In this document: piece after piece, positions 11,574-23,101 of the stretch
How positions within the stretch are numbered: position 1 is the stretch's first letter
Layout of the letters: every line of letters begins with the position of its first letter
From: Adiantum capillus-veneris
Lineage: Eukaryota > Streptophyta > Polypodiopsida > Polypodiales > Pteridaceae
Direction of reading: 5' to 3'
Assembly: GCA_014529385.2 (NCBI GenBank)
Contig: CM043968.1
Location: 6,909,148-6,973,147, forward strand
Length of the DNA: 64,000 bases
The notes under the pieces: model-generated
Seen by the model: only the letters and a program-made list of their open reading frames with translations
Database searches by the model: none
What the model was told of the DNA's origin: nothing
Made by a program: the position numbers and the translations under genes

Positions 11574-11830
11574 ATGAGCCATGACTGGTTAAGTCATGTG
11601 ATTGAGTTTTAATGGACTCGATAACTAATGAATGGTTAAGTCATGTGATTGAGTTTTAATGGACTAGAAAAGTCATGACTGGTTAAGTCACGTGATTGTG
11701 TTTTAATGGATTGAATAAGTCATGTGATTCAATTTTAATGGACTGAATGAGTCATGATTGGTTAAATCTTATGATTGAGCTTTTAGTGGACTAGATAAGT
11801 CTAAGTCTCGAAAATACCTTAATGTTTTGA
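11574..11830 (+). repeat. ~50-bp tandem repeats, left arm of an inverted repeat
   Basis: Four to five degenerate units of GGTTAAGTCATGTGATTGAG followed by TTTTAATGGACT. The same units occur in reverse complement at 15,245-15,500, each set placed upstream of a gag fragment. This is probably LTR or leader sequence of that gag element. Confidence 0.7.
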
Positions 11831-11859
11831 GTCATCATAAATATTAAAGATAATATATG

Positions 11860-12600
11860 TGTACACTTAGGGAAACCCTCAAATCACTCCTATGATGGAA
11901 AACCCTCAGAAAAATGTTGTTTACACAGAATTTAAAGAAAATAAGTTGTTTCTCAAGCAAATACAACCACCTTATTTTAAAGGAGAAGGTTATGATATTG
12001 AGAAGGATGCGGAAGTATGAATTCAAGCTATGGATGATTACTTCTCTGATGCAAGGACCGCACCTGCAAATCAAGCAATGTTAGGGATGTTTCACCTCTC
12101 AAGGGAAGCAAAAATTGTCATGACATGGGATTATTGGAGTTTCCAATACTCTGGAAGTATTATAGAACTCCCAAAGTTGGAGGAAAATTAAACAAGTAGT
12201 GAAGGAAAGATATTTATACCTTGTCCATGAAGCAATAAAGATGAATGAGTTCTTTATCTTGAAACAATACAGCTTATCCTTGGAAGAGTATTACTCAAAG
12301 TTTGTAAGGCTTATACATTACGCATCACCAATGACCATACAGTAATAGGTAGCCCGTTTCTTTTAACGATTAAGAGAACCTATTAGCTCACAATTAGAAG
12401 CCTGACTACGATCTAAACCTTTAATGAAGGAGCAAGGGATTAGAAGAATAGTTGAATAGAATTAGAGCTTCAATGATAGACAACCACAAAGAGCTTATGC
12501 CGTTAATCTGAAAAATCCTCCACGTTTGGATGTCGGATTCTTTGAGTGTGGAGAGTTGAGACATTATCAGAACAGATACCCATGACTCTAACTAATAGAG
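11860..12600 (+). pseudogene. LTR-retrotransposon gag fragment (convergent copy 1)
   Basis: The + strand translation gives a Ty3/gypsy-type gag: QPPYFKGEG near 11,975, an acidic helix, then LSREAKIVMTWDYWSF near 12,110. It ends in a degenerate zinc knuckle (FECGELRHYQNRYP, about 12,540-12,585) where the first and last Cys of CCHC are lost. Stops and frameshifts occur throughout. The - strand copy at 14.45-15.2 kb confirms the frame because the same residues are conserved. No pol follows. Confidence 0.6.
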
Positions 12601-13455
12601 TCCCCCTACAGTTAGGAACTGGAGAAGTTTGCGTATTTCACAGTTAGCAAATAAATAAATCCTTTGCAAAGGCTCTGTTGTCTAGACAGAGAAAGTCCAT
12701 GGGTAGTGGAAAACTCATGAAAAAATTGGATAACTCGTTTTTGTTGAAATATAGAACCGTCTTCATCAGGCTTTATCTTAGAAGAAATTTTTTGGTGATG
12801 TTTGAAGGGATGTATGAAAGAACGCATGCTCGAAATTAATAAAGGAACCCTATTTGTACATGTAAAACAATGTGGTAGTAGTAAAAAAACAAGAGGAACA
12901 GGTGAGTGCAGTATGGAAGTGGGAGACTAGTATCCAAATGGAACTGTGTCTACAAACGTGTGGACCCAATTAGTCAAGTACTTTTCACAAGATTACTAGT
13001 TAGTTTAGAATAAGTCTCATGTCACATTTAGGATTTATAAACGGCAGCTGTGTCTCTTCAACGTGGAGAAAAAGGCATTGTTTATGGATCCTAATTATGT
13101 CAATGAGATTTTATCTTTATGATATAGGAAATAGATCCCATTAGAATCCTTTGATTTATCAACCTGGCTTGTGGCGGATGACCCTTACAAACCACAATCG
13201 TGATGGATAGAGAACTTCTTCTCTTTTATTGCTCGTATCCTTGCTTAGTGGAATTGGAGCAGGGCATTGTCAACGGAACTTAATAATAAAGGAAGGCCAC
13301 CTATCAAAAGTCGTCCCAATATTCTAGGTTGGGGACCTCACATTGACTTACCAGGTCAGCATGTATAACACTGTAGAATTATAAACATGTCTTACCATAT
13401 TAGTGGCGTGTTTGACTACCTCTCATATTGAAGGTTGGACGGTTTCAAATACTTT
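12601..13455. other. No recognisable gene
   Basis: Spacer between the two convergent gag fragments. One + strand stretch (about 13,000-13,370) keeps coding-like phrases such as GRPPIKSRPNILGWG but has many stops, and I cannot assign it. No RNA gene or clear repeat is seen. Confidence 0.4.
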
Positions 13456-13459
13456 CACA

Positions 13460-13575
13460 GTTGATATCTCTGCTTGAGTTCCAATTCGAATAGATTATAC
13501 CTTCCTTTGTACCTTCCTCCAAGATGGAACAGCAAGAGCATCCTTAAAGCTTTGTGTCACTTGCTTCAGGGCCAT
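13460..13575 (-). pseudogene. Possible short copia RT-start fragment
   Basis: From an ATG near 13,575 the - strand reads MALKQVTQSFKDALAVPSWR and then reaches a stop. The phrase resembles the region just before the copia reverse transcriptase (F.DAL..P.WR.A). It is very short, so this is tentative. It sits below a pyrimidine-rich leader and a TATA box, as a 5' coding end would. Confidence 0.3.
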
Positions 13576-13797
13576 TGTATCACAATAGAGAAGAGGGAGA
13601 GAGAAAAAGAGAGCTCTAGAATCCGAGGGACAACACAACGACGGTAGAGATGGAGTTGGAGATGGAGATGGAGATGGGTTGAGAGTAAGAGATTGAGGGA
13701 TAGAGGTTGAATGAGAGAAGATACCTCTGGCATCAAGGTGAGAGAGCTTCTCCTTCTGAGAGCTTCTGTGTATGTGTTGAAAGTGAGGGAAGAGGGG

Positions 13798-13808
13798 CCT
13801 TTATATAG
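13798..13808 (-). promoter_or_regulatory. TATA box (CTATATAAAGG)
   Basis: A consensus plant TATA box on the - strand. It is followed by ~200 bp of CT-rich leader (13,790-13,580) before the ATG of the short copia-like fragment. Either a retroelement LTR promoter or a captured host promoter fits. Confidence 0.4.
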
Positions 13809-14449
13809 GCTCTCAAGGCCAAGAGAAGATGCTAAGAATAGTCAAAAGCAAGAAGAAAAATTAGTGCACGTTTGCGGTTTTTTTTTTAAGTTTTTTTTTT
13901 TTTTTTTTTGTGTTTGTGTTCCATTGTGCAATTTGGAGACTCTAATTTTAGAAGACGCTTGTCTAAAAGAAGAAAAGAAGCTCTAATCTTGACTCACCTC
14001 TTTTGCTTCTCTAAAATATATACTCTTTCTTTGCTAAAAAATACTCCTTTTCTAAAAACACTCTTTTTTTTCCTAAAACTTAGCAAAAATATTTCTCTTT
14101 CTTTCTTAAGGGTCAATTCTTATCTTAAAAATAGTCTTAAGGCTTAAATTTTCCATAGCAACCTATTGTTTCCAAGTGAGTAAGGGCCATAATTAATAGT
14201 TCTGAAGTCCAAATTTTGATCCGATTGTTTCGTTAAAACTCTCTTTGACTTAATAAATATGTGAATTTCAAATACTTTTGCAAAGTAATTGAAACAGTTT
14301 ATAAATCCTAGGTATGTCACAATCTCCCTAACTTAAGGATTTGAGATGTTCTCATCTCAAGAGAAAGTGAGGGTAGTCCTACTCTTGTCACCATCTCATC
14401 CACCATTATGTCCAAAAGGGAGATGTCTTTGGTCTACTTCAACTGCTAC

Positions 14450-15216
14450 TGCTGCTCATTAGTTAGACGTGGACATCTATTCCGATAATTCCTCGACTCT
14501 CCATACTCAAAGCATTAGACATCCAAACATGGAGGATTTTTCACATTAGCGACATAACCTCCTTCTGGTTGTCTTATCATTGAAGCCCTAATTTTGTTCA
14601 ACTCTTCATCTAATCCCTTGCTCCTTTATTAAATTTTTGGCTTGTAGTAAGGCATCTTGCACAGTGTCAGGTTTCATGGCTTCTAGTCGTGAGCTATTTG
14701 GTTCTCTTAAACCTTGGAAAAAAATGGGGTACTTACTGCTCTATGGTCATTGGTGGTGTGTAATGTCTAAGCCTTAAAAACTTTGTGTAATACCTTTCCA
14801 GGGATAATTAGTATTGTTTCAAGCTCATCATTATTGCTTCATGGACATGAGGTAAATATCTTTCCTTCACTGCTTGCTTAATCTCCCTCCAACTCTAGAA
14901 GTTCTCCAATACTTCCCTGTCACAAAAATGTTGGTTCCACCATAATTTTGCTTCCCCTGAGAGGACAAACACCCCTAGTATTGCTTGATTTGCAGGTGCG
15001 GTCCTTTATAGCTGAGATGTAATCATCCATAGATTCAATCCATACTTTTGCGTCATTCTCAATATTATCACCTTCTCCTTTAAAAAAAGGTGGTTGCATT
15101 TGCTTGAGCAACAACTTCTTTTTGTGACTTTCTGTGTAAATAGCATCATTCTGAGGGTTTTCCAATATAGGAGTGATTTGAGGGTTGTCCTGAGTGCACA
15201 CATATATTAACATCAA
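14450..15216 (-). pseudogene. LTR-retrotransposon gag fragment (convergent copy 2)
   Basis: Same gag as at 11.86-12.6 kb, in opposite orientation and somewhat better preserved. The - strand reads QMQPPFFKGEGDNIENDAKV near 15,080, then after a frameshift LSGEAKLWWNQHFCDREVLE and SWREIKQAVKERYLPHV. A damaged knuckle (FEYGESRNYRNRCP) lies near 14,500. The LWW..SW..K...RY pattern is that of the retrotransposon gag family. No protease or RT is attached. Confidence 0.65.
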
Positions 15217-15244
15217 TGTTTATAATAACTTAAAAGACTAAGGT

Positions 15245-15500
15245 ATTTTCCAGACTGAGACTTATCTAGTCCACTAAAAGCTCAATCATATGACTTAACC
15301 AATCATGAATTATCCAATCCATCAAAACTCAATCACATGACTTAACTAGTTGTCACTTATCTCAATCACATGACTTAACCAATCTTGACTTATTCAGTAG
15401 TCCATTAAAACTCAACCACATGACTTAACCAGTCATGACTTATTTAATCTACTAAAAACTCAATTACATGACTTAAATAGTCAAACTTTTTTTTAAAAAG
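15245..15500 (-). repeat. ~50-bp tandem repeats, right arm of the inverted repeat
   Basis: Reverse-complement counterpart of 11,574-11,830, with units such as TCAATCACATGACTTAACCA. Order relative to its gag fragment is conserved, so the inverted repeat covers leader plus gag, roughly 1 kb per arm. Confidence 0.7.
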
Positions 15501-15549
15501 AAAAAACAATATGATCCCCCTATTCTTAAAATCATTAGAAAGTCATATA

Positions 15550-16284
15550 GGGTGGTTTACAAAGATCTCTCCATGAGCAACATATAAGAGTTTTCAACCA
15601 TAACTGTGATACACATCAGCTCTCATGTCATAATATTTTGGTGGGTTGGATAATGGGTATAGAAAATGATACACACGAGGTTCTTTGTATTGATGTACTT
15701 GCCATCTGTAAGTGAACTTGTGATTGATGAAGATTTTAATGTGGAATTTTATCCTCTCTCTTAGCTCTCTTAAAGTAATCAGGTTGAGTGACACCACCTT
15801 TATCCTACTTAGACCATATTTTGTTTGAACTTCAATGTCGTCAAAGACTTGCAGTGGGTCTTCCTTTGTTGTCCCTCATGTTCTCATGGAAAAAATTGGA
15901 GCTTTTTCACACCACAATTTTTGCATTGGCCCATCAAGCAGGTTTGCCTATGAACCATATCCCCCTCAATCTTTGTATATACACATGATTCCCACACTTT
16001 TGTGATCCTTGAAAATGAGTGCTCAACAGAAGACATTTTTGCATTAACGCAATTTGATTTGCAAACATTGCATTCACATGTACATGACTTCCCATGAAAA
16101 ACAAAGAACTTGAGCGCATAATATTAAATGCATCTTTGAAATACATCAGTCATATATGGTAAACACAACAAGAAAAATTTTGATCTTTCAGGTTTCGCAC
16201 AAACCAAGGCTTCAGCTTCTCAAAGGACCTTTGTTCAACTCTCACTTGTGGGTGGCTATCATCAAACTTTAAGAAATGCTATGT
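15550..16284 (-). pseudogene. Transposase-like gene copy 2, downstream exon (truncated)
   Basis: Paralogue of copy 1. After an acceptor (TTTCAAACAG, 16,285) the - strand reads FLKFDDSHPQ...SFEKLKPWFVRNLKDQNFSC, matching copy 1 YLRFKTKYAD...CFESMKPFFVRKLRDRYTCC, then YFKDAFNIMR against FLKEAVNHMR. Further on, MGQCKNCGVKKLQFFP matches MGTCNACSVGNIQICP. A stop occurs after the VYHI phrase (about 16,147) and the Cys-rich block is mostly lost. The homology stops near 15,550 before the DFAEN region, so the catalytic half is missing. Confidence 0.6.
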
Positions 16285-17617
16285 CTGTTTGAAAAAGAAG
16301 CATATGAATTAGAATTACATTTTTCTATATATCAAACATAATAGCATAGCTAGATATGCATTAGTATACTTATATATAGTTTTCCTACATAACATAGATA
16401 GGGAGTTTTCGCTAATAGTACACATACATCTTACTATATGGCACACAGAGTTTTCCTACATAACATAGATAGGGAGTTTTCTCTAATAGTACACATACAT
16501 CTTACTATATGGCACACAGAGTTGTCTCATACTATAGCATAGTTCCTTGTATAGGGATATTGTGCTATTATTACATAGGCATCTACTATATAGCACATAT
16601 GATTCTCTCATACTATAATAGACTCCTTCTACATGGCGCTCATAATAGCATGGACAAGGACATTCCACTATTATTACACACACTTATGCTATATAGCACA
16701 CATAGTCCTATCATACTAAAATATAGTTCTTTTACATAGCACGTGCACAATAGCATTGATAGGATATTGTGATATTATTACACACATGTCTGCCATATAA
16801 CAGGCATGATGCTCTCATAATAGAACAAAATTCCTTTTACATGGCACACATAATTGCATAGACAGGGACATTGTCCTATTATTACACACACCTTTGCTAT
16901 ATAGCACACATAGTGCTCTCATACTATAATATAGTTCTTTTACATAGCACACATAATTTGAGAGACAAGGAAATTGGGCTATTATTACACACACCTCTAC
17001 TATATAGCACACATTCCTTATACATAGCACACAACAGAGCATAGACAAGGACATTGGGCTATTGTTATACACATTGAATCTATATAGCACAAAAGTCCTC
17101 TCATAGTGTCATACTTCTCTTTTACATAGCACACATAATTGCATAGACAAGGATATTGTGATATTATTACACACGCACCTGCTATATAGCAAGCATGATG
17201 CTCTCATACTATAATGAAAGTCATTTTACATGGCACGCATATTTGCATAGATAGAGACATTGGGCTATTATTACACACTTTTTCTATATAGCACACATAG
17301 TGCTCTCATACTGTAATACATTTCTTTTACATAGAAAACATAATAGCATAGATAGGGATATTGTATTATTATCACACACGCGTATGCTACATAGCACACA
17401 TGTTGCTCTCATACTATAATAAAGTCCTTTTACATGGCACACATAATTGCATACATTCATTCATTGGGCTATTATCACACACACTTATAGATTATAGCAC
17501 ACATAATAGCCTAGTGGAGTATTGCGACACATAAATTTCCTACTTATAATATGTAATAGCATCTATATAACTCCAAAACAACAATGGCTAGCTATTCATA
17601 AGAATGAGATGTTTTAC
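16285..17617 (-). repeat. Intron of copy 2, filled with a ~110-bp tandem array
   Basis: Donor CTCAG|GTAAAACATC (17,617) and acceptor AAACAG (16,285) bound a 1,333-bp intron at the same place in the gene as the array-filled intron of copy 1. From about 16,380 to 17,520 it holds about ten degenerate units of ~100-115 bp containing CTATATAGCACACAT, GCTCTCATACTATAATA, CATAGACAAGGACATTG and GGCTATTATTACACACAC. The unit is unrelated to that of copy 1. Confidence 0.75.
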
Positions 17618-18488
17618 CTGAGAGTTATTCATTATAAGAAGGAGACTTGTGCAGAGATTCATCTAGTAAAGGAATAGGATGCTCTTAATAACACTTTCTT
17701 CCCAATCATCTCTGACAAATATCTTTCTTTTTCTGAGACATCCTAGTGTGCTCTATCCAAAATTTAACAATTGTTTGCTTCAATTTGTCAGCAGATAAGG
17801 ACACAGGATATCCAAAGTTCCTTTTGCATAAGTCTAACTTCAATGTGCTTGGCATAGGACCACTTTCAACTCTACCCAAAGCTGAGTAAAATTTCCTTCA
17901 ATATTTTTTCCACTTTATTTAGAGTAACACCTCTACCTAGGCTCTCATTATTTTGTGATAATCTCTCACCAAGATACATTGAATGTACTTTGTTTCAGAA
18001 AGATCTCATCACCTGATTTTGGAATCTTCAATTCCTGTAAGGAGACTTTGAGTGTAGAAATAAGGCCGTTTGAGTGAAGAGAGAAATCTTCACAGCATGG
18101 CAAGATGCACTAATCACTTAGTAAAACTTGCATGATTGCATTCATGTCTTCTTTTTCATAATTACATAACTCTCTCCTCAGGATGTGTTGAACAATATTC
18201 TGAATAGTATGGTGCTTCTTGTCTCCCTTTGTGCATACATCCACATCCTCTCTATGACATTCTCATGCTCCAATGTTGATGTTGGGGTGCATTTGCTTTC
18301 TTGCAAGGCATCACTTCCTATACTCCGTGTTGCATGTGCTTCTTACCTCCTCACTACAATAATTTCATTCTCATTCAAACAAGCCTTCTCTTGGAGTACA
18401 CATGTGTATGAACCGTACGTATTCCATGTGCCTCATCATGAACTCCTTCCGCCATCATCTGTTCTGCATTGTGATCAAGAAGGTCCAT
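17618..18488 (-). pseudogene. Transposase-like gene copy 2, N-terminal part
   Basis: The - strand translation shows LQELKIPKSGDEIFLKQST (about 18,030) aligned to copy 1 LNHVKVPRSSDEFFVKKSA, and FWIEHTRMSQKKKDICQR (about 17,750) aligned to FWMDETRVSPNKKDVCSK, then HPIPLLDES before the intron donor. Several stops and frameshifts are present, and most of the helix-turn-helix segment is lost. The candidate ATG at 18,486-18,488 has the GCAACAATGGA context seen in copy 1. A CT tract on the coding strand begins ~75 bp upstream. Confidence 0.55.
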
Positions 18489-18560
18489 TGTTGCTTTTGA
18501 TGAAGTGTGAGCTAGAACCGTAGCAAGCCTCAAGGAGTCTCTATGATCCTTGTTCTCAAC

Positions 18561-18664
<104 letters not shown>

Positions 18665-19195
18665 ACTTGCTAACGCTCAAAAGTTCAAGGTAGTGGAGTT
18701 GTGAAGGCAACTATTTTTACATACACTTCTAAAAAATATTTGACTTAAGGATCAGTTATGGTGCCATGCATAACATCATACTTGGTGTCCATGTACACCA
18801 AGTATATAAACATGATTCTATGCTCTCACCCCTCACATACTTTGTAGCCATTAGGGGAGGATTGGGGAAGCTCTTGGAGTTGCCTCCGGATTTCATCTAG
18901 GAACTCTTGTTGCTGATAGTGTAAGGGTTCAAGCCAACTAATTGGACACCCATCACACTAATCGTACTAACCTTATCTATTCTTTTGATCATATAGAACA
19001 AAAAAGGAGTAGTGAGGTAATTCCAATTCTCAATGAGAGCTCCACCAATACTCTATGTTTGTTCTTCTTCTGCCTCACACCACTGCCTCACACCACGCAT
19101 ACCACACACTCTTCAAGTGGTATCAAAGATGAAGGTTGAAATTTTACTTCTCTCTTGGTGTTTCCCTCTTCCCAATGAGCTTCACATTGGCAACT

Positions 19196-19426
19196 GTTAG
19201 AATTAGGGTTGTATGAAAACACACACAGCTTGGAGAAGACAAAGGAAACTCAAGGCACACAACAGAGAGTGTATTACTTAGTGTGCAATGGAAAGATAAG
19301 ATAGCCCTAGAGTGATGGGCGTATATACAATGAACGAGGGGAAAGACCTCCTAGCTAGCAAGGGAAAAATGTCCCATCGGTCCTAAGTGTGTTCACACAC
19401 ATCACTTCCACATGTATATGGTAACA
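19196..19426 (-). mobile_element. Copia LTR (unit A)
   Basis: 231 bp, TGTTAGAATTAGGG ... GGTAACA. It matches the LTRs at 21,178 and 25,432. On the - strand the internal sequence next to it has a purine tract (CTAGGGGAGAGATT) just before TGTTACC, so it is a 3' LTR copy. Confidence 0.75.
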
Positions 19427-20305
19427 AATCTCTCCCCTAGGAGTGATGCGATGAACAAGAGCTGGCACATAGAGTGTAGGGAAGTGCCTTGCCCCAAGGA
19501 CATGATCATTCCACAAAGGAGAGTAAGCTCAAAGCTTTGCAAAAAGCTTCAAACTTCTCACGAGACAATGCTTTTGTGCAAAGACGTGCAAGGTTATCCT
19601 GTGTTGGCACATAAGCCAAGCTCATCTCTCCTATTGAGAGCCTATCCCTGACATAGTGGTAATGCACCTCAATGGGCTTTGTGCAAGCATGAAAAAATGG
19701 GTTCCTTGCAACTGCCAATGCACTCTAATTATTAGTGTAGATAGTGTTGGCGGTGTCCTGTCCAACACCCAAATCAGCCATAAGGCGCCTGTTTAAGCCA
19801 TACACACTCAACCATAGCTGTGAAGACTGTCCTATATTCAGTATCACAATTGGAAGTGGCCACAGTAGGTTGCTTCTTGCTCAACCCATGATATGCATGA
19901 GCTGCCAAGCATGAAACAAAAACCACTTGTGGACACTCGTGTGTCAAAACAACTTTGAAAAAGCATGTAAATTTCCCGGCAATGATCCCCCCTTGGGATA
20001 AAACAAGCCAAGATGTAAAGTGCCACTCAAGTAGCAAAAAATCCTCTTGACAGTCTACCAATGCTTAGACCCTGAGCTATGCATGAATTTGCTGACCTTT
20101 GAGACTGCAAACTGAATATCCGGCCTTGTGTTGCATACATAAATGAGGCAACCAACAAAATTTTGGTAAAGAGTGACATCGGCAGGATCACCAGAATCAT
20201 GAAGACTCAATTTCAAAGTTGTTTCCATGGAAGTGGCAATAGTTTTGCAATCCTCAACTCCAAACTTACATAGCAATGTCTCTATGTAACTTTTCTAACA
20301 CAAGG
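19427..20305 (-). pseudogene. Copia RNase H fragment (unit A)
   Basis: Duplicated 3' end of pol. The - strand contains the copia RNase H phrases DTRVSTSGFCFMLGSSCISW, ATSNCDTEYRTVFTAMVECV and HYHYVRDRLSIGEMSLAYVP, with small deletions and shifts relative to the unit B copy. It has no RT of its own because it ends at the duplication junction. Confidence 0.75.
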
Positions 20306-20343
20306 GAATACCACCTCAAGGAGTCTCCACCATCCATGTTCTC

Positions 20344-20346
<3 letters not shown>

Positions 20347-20428
<82 letters not shown>

Positions 20429-20569
20429 TGGAGTTGTGGAGAGATGGAGCTTCTGGAGAGACGGAGTTAGGATGGAGAGGTTCTGGACAGACAAAGAGAG
20501 ATGGATATGGAGCTTGTAGAGAGATAGGGATGGGCACTATAGCTTCTGTGCAGAGTTTGAGTGAGTCTC

Positions 20570-20614
<45 letters not shown>
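20347..20614. repeat. Two (GA)n tracts with intervening GA-rich sequence
   Basis: GA runs at 20,347-20,422 and 20,572-20,614, separated by 150 bp of purine-rich sequence (GGAGATGGAG motifs). Corresponds to the single GA tract of unit A. Confidence 0.95.
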
Positions 20615-20616
<2 letters not shown>

Positions 20617-21177
20617 ACTTGCTAATGCTCAAAAGTTCAAAGTAGTAGAGTTGTGAAGGCGGTTGTTTTTAAATACACTTCTAAAAAATATTTGACGTAT
20701 TTGACTTAAGGATCAGTTATGGTGCCATGCATAACATAAAATTTGACTTAAGGATCAGTTATGATGCCATGCATAACATCATACTTGGTGTCCATGGACA
20801 CCAAGTATATAAACATAGGTATGTGCTCTCACCCGTCACATACTCTGTAGCCATTGGGGGAGGATTGAGGAAGCTCTTGAAGTTGCCTCCGGATTTCATC
20901 TAGGAACTCTTGTTGCTGATGGTGTCAGGGTTCACTAATTGTACACCCATCACACTGACCATACTAACCTTATCTATTCTTTTGATTATATAGAAAAAAA
21001 AGGAGTAGTGAGGTAATTCCAATCCTCAATGAGAGCTCCACCAATACTCTAGGTTTGCTCTTCTTCTCCCTCACACCGCACACACCACACACTCTTCAAG
21101 TGGTATCAAAGATGAAGGTTGTAATTTTACTTCTCTCTTGGTGTTTCCCTCTTCTCGATGAGTTTCACATTGGAAAC

Positions 21178-21406
21178 TATTGGAATTAGGGTTGTAGGAA
21201 AACACATACATCTTGGAGAAGATGAAGGAAGCTCAAGGCACACAATAGAGAGTGTATTACTTAGTGTGCAATGGAAAGATAAGATAGCCCTAGAGTGATG
21301 GGCATATATACAATGCACAGGGAAATAACCTCCTAGCAAGGGAAAAAAATGCCACAACAGTCTTAAGTGTGTTCTCACACATCACTACCACATGTGTATG
21401 GTGACA
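21178..21406 (-). mobile_element. Copia 3' LTR (unit B)
   Basis: 229 bp and co-linear with 19,196-19,426. The left terminus reads TATTGGAATTAGGG instead of TGTTAGAATTAGGG. A purine tract CCCAAGGGAGAGATT precedes it on the - strand. Confidence 0.75.
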
Positions 21407-21414
21407 AATCTCTC

Positions 21415-22300
21415 CCTTGGGAGTGATGCGGTGAACGAGAACTGGCACATAGAGTATAGGGAAGTGCCATGCCCTGAGGACATGATCAGTCCACAAAGGG
21501 GAGTAAGCCCAAAGCTTTGCAAAAAGCTTCAAACTTCTCACGCGAAAATGCCTTTGTGAAAAGATTTGCAAGGTTGTCCTATGTTGACACATAAACCAAC
21601 CTCATCTCTCCTACTAAGAGCCTCTCCCTGACATAGTGGTAATGCCCTTCAATGTGCTTTGTGCGAGCATGAGAAAATGGGTTCCTTGCAACTCCCAGTG
21701 CGCTCTGACTATCAGTGTAGATAGTGTTGGCAGTGTCCTGTCCAACACCCAAATAAGCCATAAGGCGTCGGAGCCATACACACTCAACCATAGCTGTGAA
21801 GATTGTCCTATACTCAACCTCACAAGTGGAAGTGTCCACACTGGGCTGCTTCTTGTTCAACCATGATATGCATGAGCTGCCAAGCATGAAACAAAAACCA
21901 CTTGTGGACACTCGTGTGTCAAAACAACCAGCCCAATCTAACTCTGAAAAAGCATGTAATCTGGTGGCAATGATCCCCCCTTGGGAGCCAAGATGTAAAG
22001 TTCCACTCAAGTAGTGAAAAAACCTCTTGACAGCCTACCAATGCTTAGACCCTGAGCTATGCATGAATTTGCTGACCTATGAGACTGCAAACTGAATATC
22101 CGGCCTCGTGTTGCATTCATAAATGAGATAGCCAACAACATTTTGGTAAAGAGTGACATTGGCAGGATCACCAGAATCATAAAGACTCAATTTCAAACCT
22201 GTTTTCATGGGAGTGGCAATAGGTTTGCAATCCCCAAGTCCAAACTTACATAGCAATATCTCTATGTAACTTTTCTAACACAAGGCAATACCACCAACAC
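21415..22300 (-). pseudogene. Copia RNase H
   Basis: The frame at 22,010-21,579 carries the typical copia RNase H: DWAGCFDTRVSTSGFCFMLG, then TCEVEYRTIFTAMVECVWLR, then TDSQSALGVARNP and HTIEGHYHYVRE-like residues (here TKHIEGHYHYVRERL). The upstream connection to RT (22,300-22,020) contains NTRPDIQ-like sequence in another frame. It would degrade the RNA strand of the RNA:DNA hybrid. At least two frameshifts separate it from RT. Confidence 0.8.
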
Positions 22301-22309
22301 CACCATTAG

Positions 22310-23092
22310 CCTTAAATTCAGCAATATGTCTCTCAATTTTCCAATGATCAACAAATCATCTACAGAGAGAACCACAATGAGAAGTACATCACCTTCATGC
22401 TTTACATACAATGTGCTTTATGTTGGACTGTTACGAAAGCCTCGTTTGACCAAATGAGTGTTAGCCTTCTCATACCAAGCATGAGGAGATTCTTTTAGCC
22501 CATACAAAGCTTTCTTACATTTGCACACTTTAACCTCTTGTCCTTTCTTGACAAAACCGCGAGGCTGCGTTACATAAACTTCCTCAAATATGTCACCATT
22601 CAAGAAAGCAGTAAGAAAGTCTGACTGATGTACATCCCAACCAAAATGAGCTGCCAATGCACATAGAAAACTCACAATAGTCATACGACAAGTGGGAGAA
22701 AAATTCTCTTCATAATCTATGCCTTTTTGTTGTGCATAACCTTTTGCAACAAGTCGAGCCTCATAGCAATCAATCTCACCATCCGGCTTGTGTTTCAACT
22801 TGTAAACCCACTTTGTACCAATGGCCTTTTTTCCAGGAGGCAAATCACATAAAGTCCATGTGTCATTTTCTCTAAACGCATCATGTTCTAATTGCATGGC
22901 AGCCATCCAATTTTTTGAATTTTGTGCTTCATCAAAAGACAGAGGTTCCTCAACATCATCATGTAAGCTAGACACAGTCAAAGAATAACAATCTGATTCA
23001 TACGATGCATGGCAAGAACTTGAACGAGTACAACTAGTCAAAGGTGCATCCAATTTTCTGTTAGGCAAAGTATGCACCAGCCATTTAGGCAT
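22310..23092 (-). pseudogene. Copia reverse transcriptase
   Basis: The open frame 23,092-22,418 contains WMAAMQLEHDAFRENDTWTL, GTKWVYKLKHKPDGEIDCYE, ARLVAKGYAQQKGIDYEENF, DVHQSDFLTAFLNGD and KALYGLKESPHAWYEK, all hallmarks of copia RT. The catalytic block lies past a stop, in the same region: VVLSVDDLLIIG (22,364-22,366 is the Ser codon). Copia elements normally have YVDD, so the Tyr has been replaced by Ser. Confidence 0.85.
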
Positions 23093-23101
23093 ACCTCTAT
23101 C

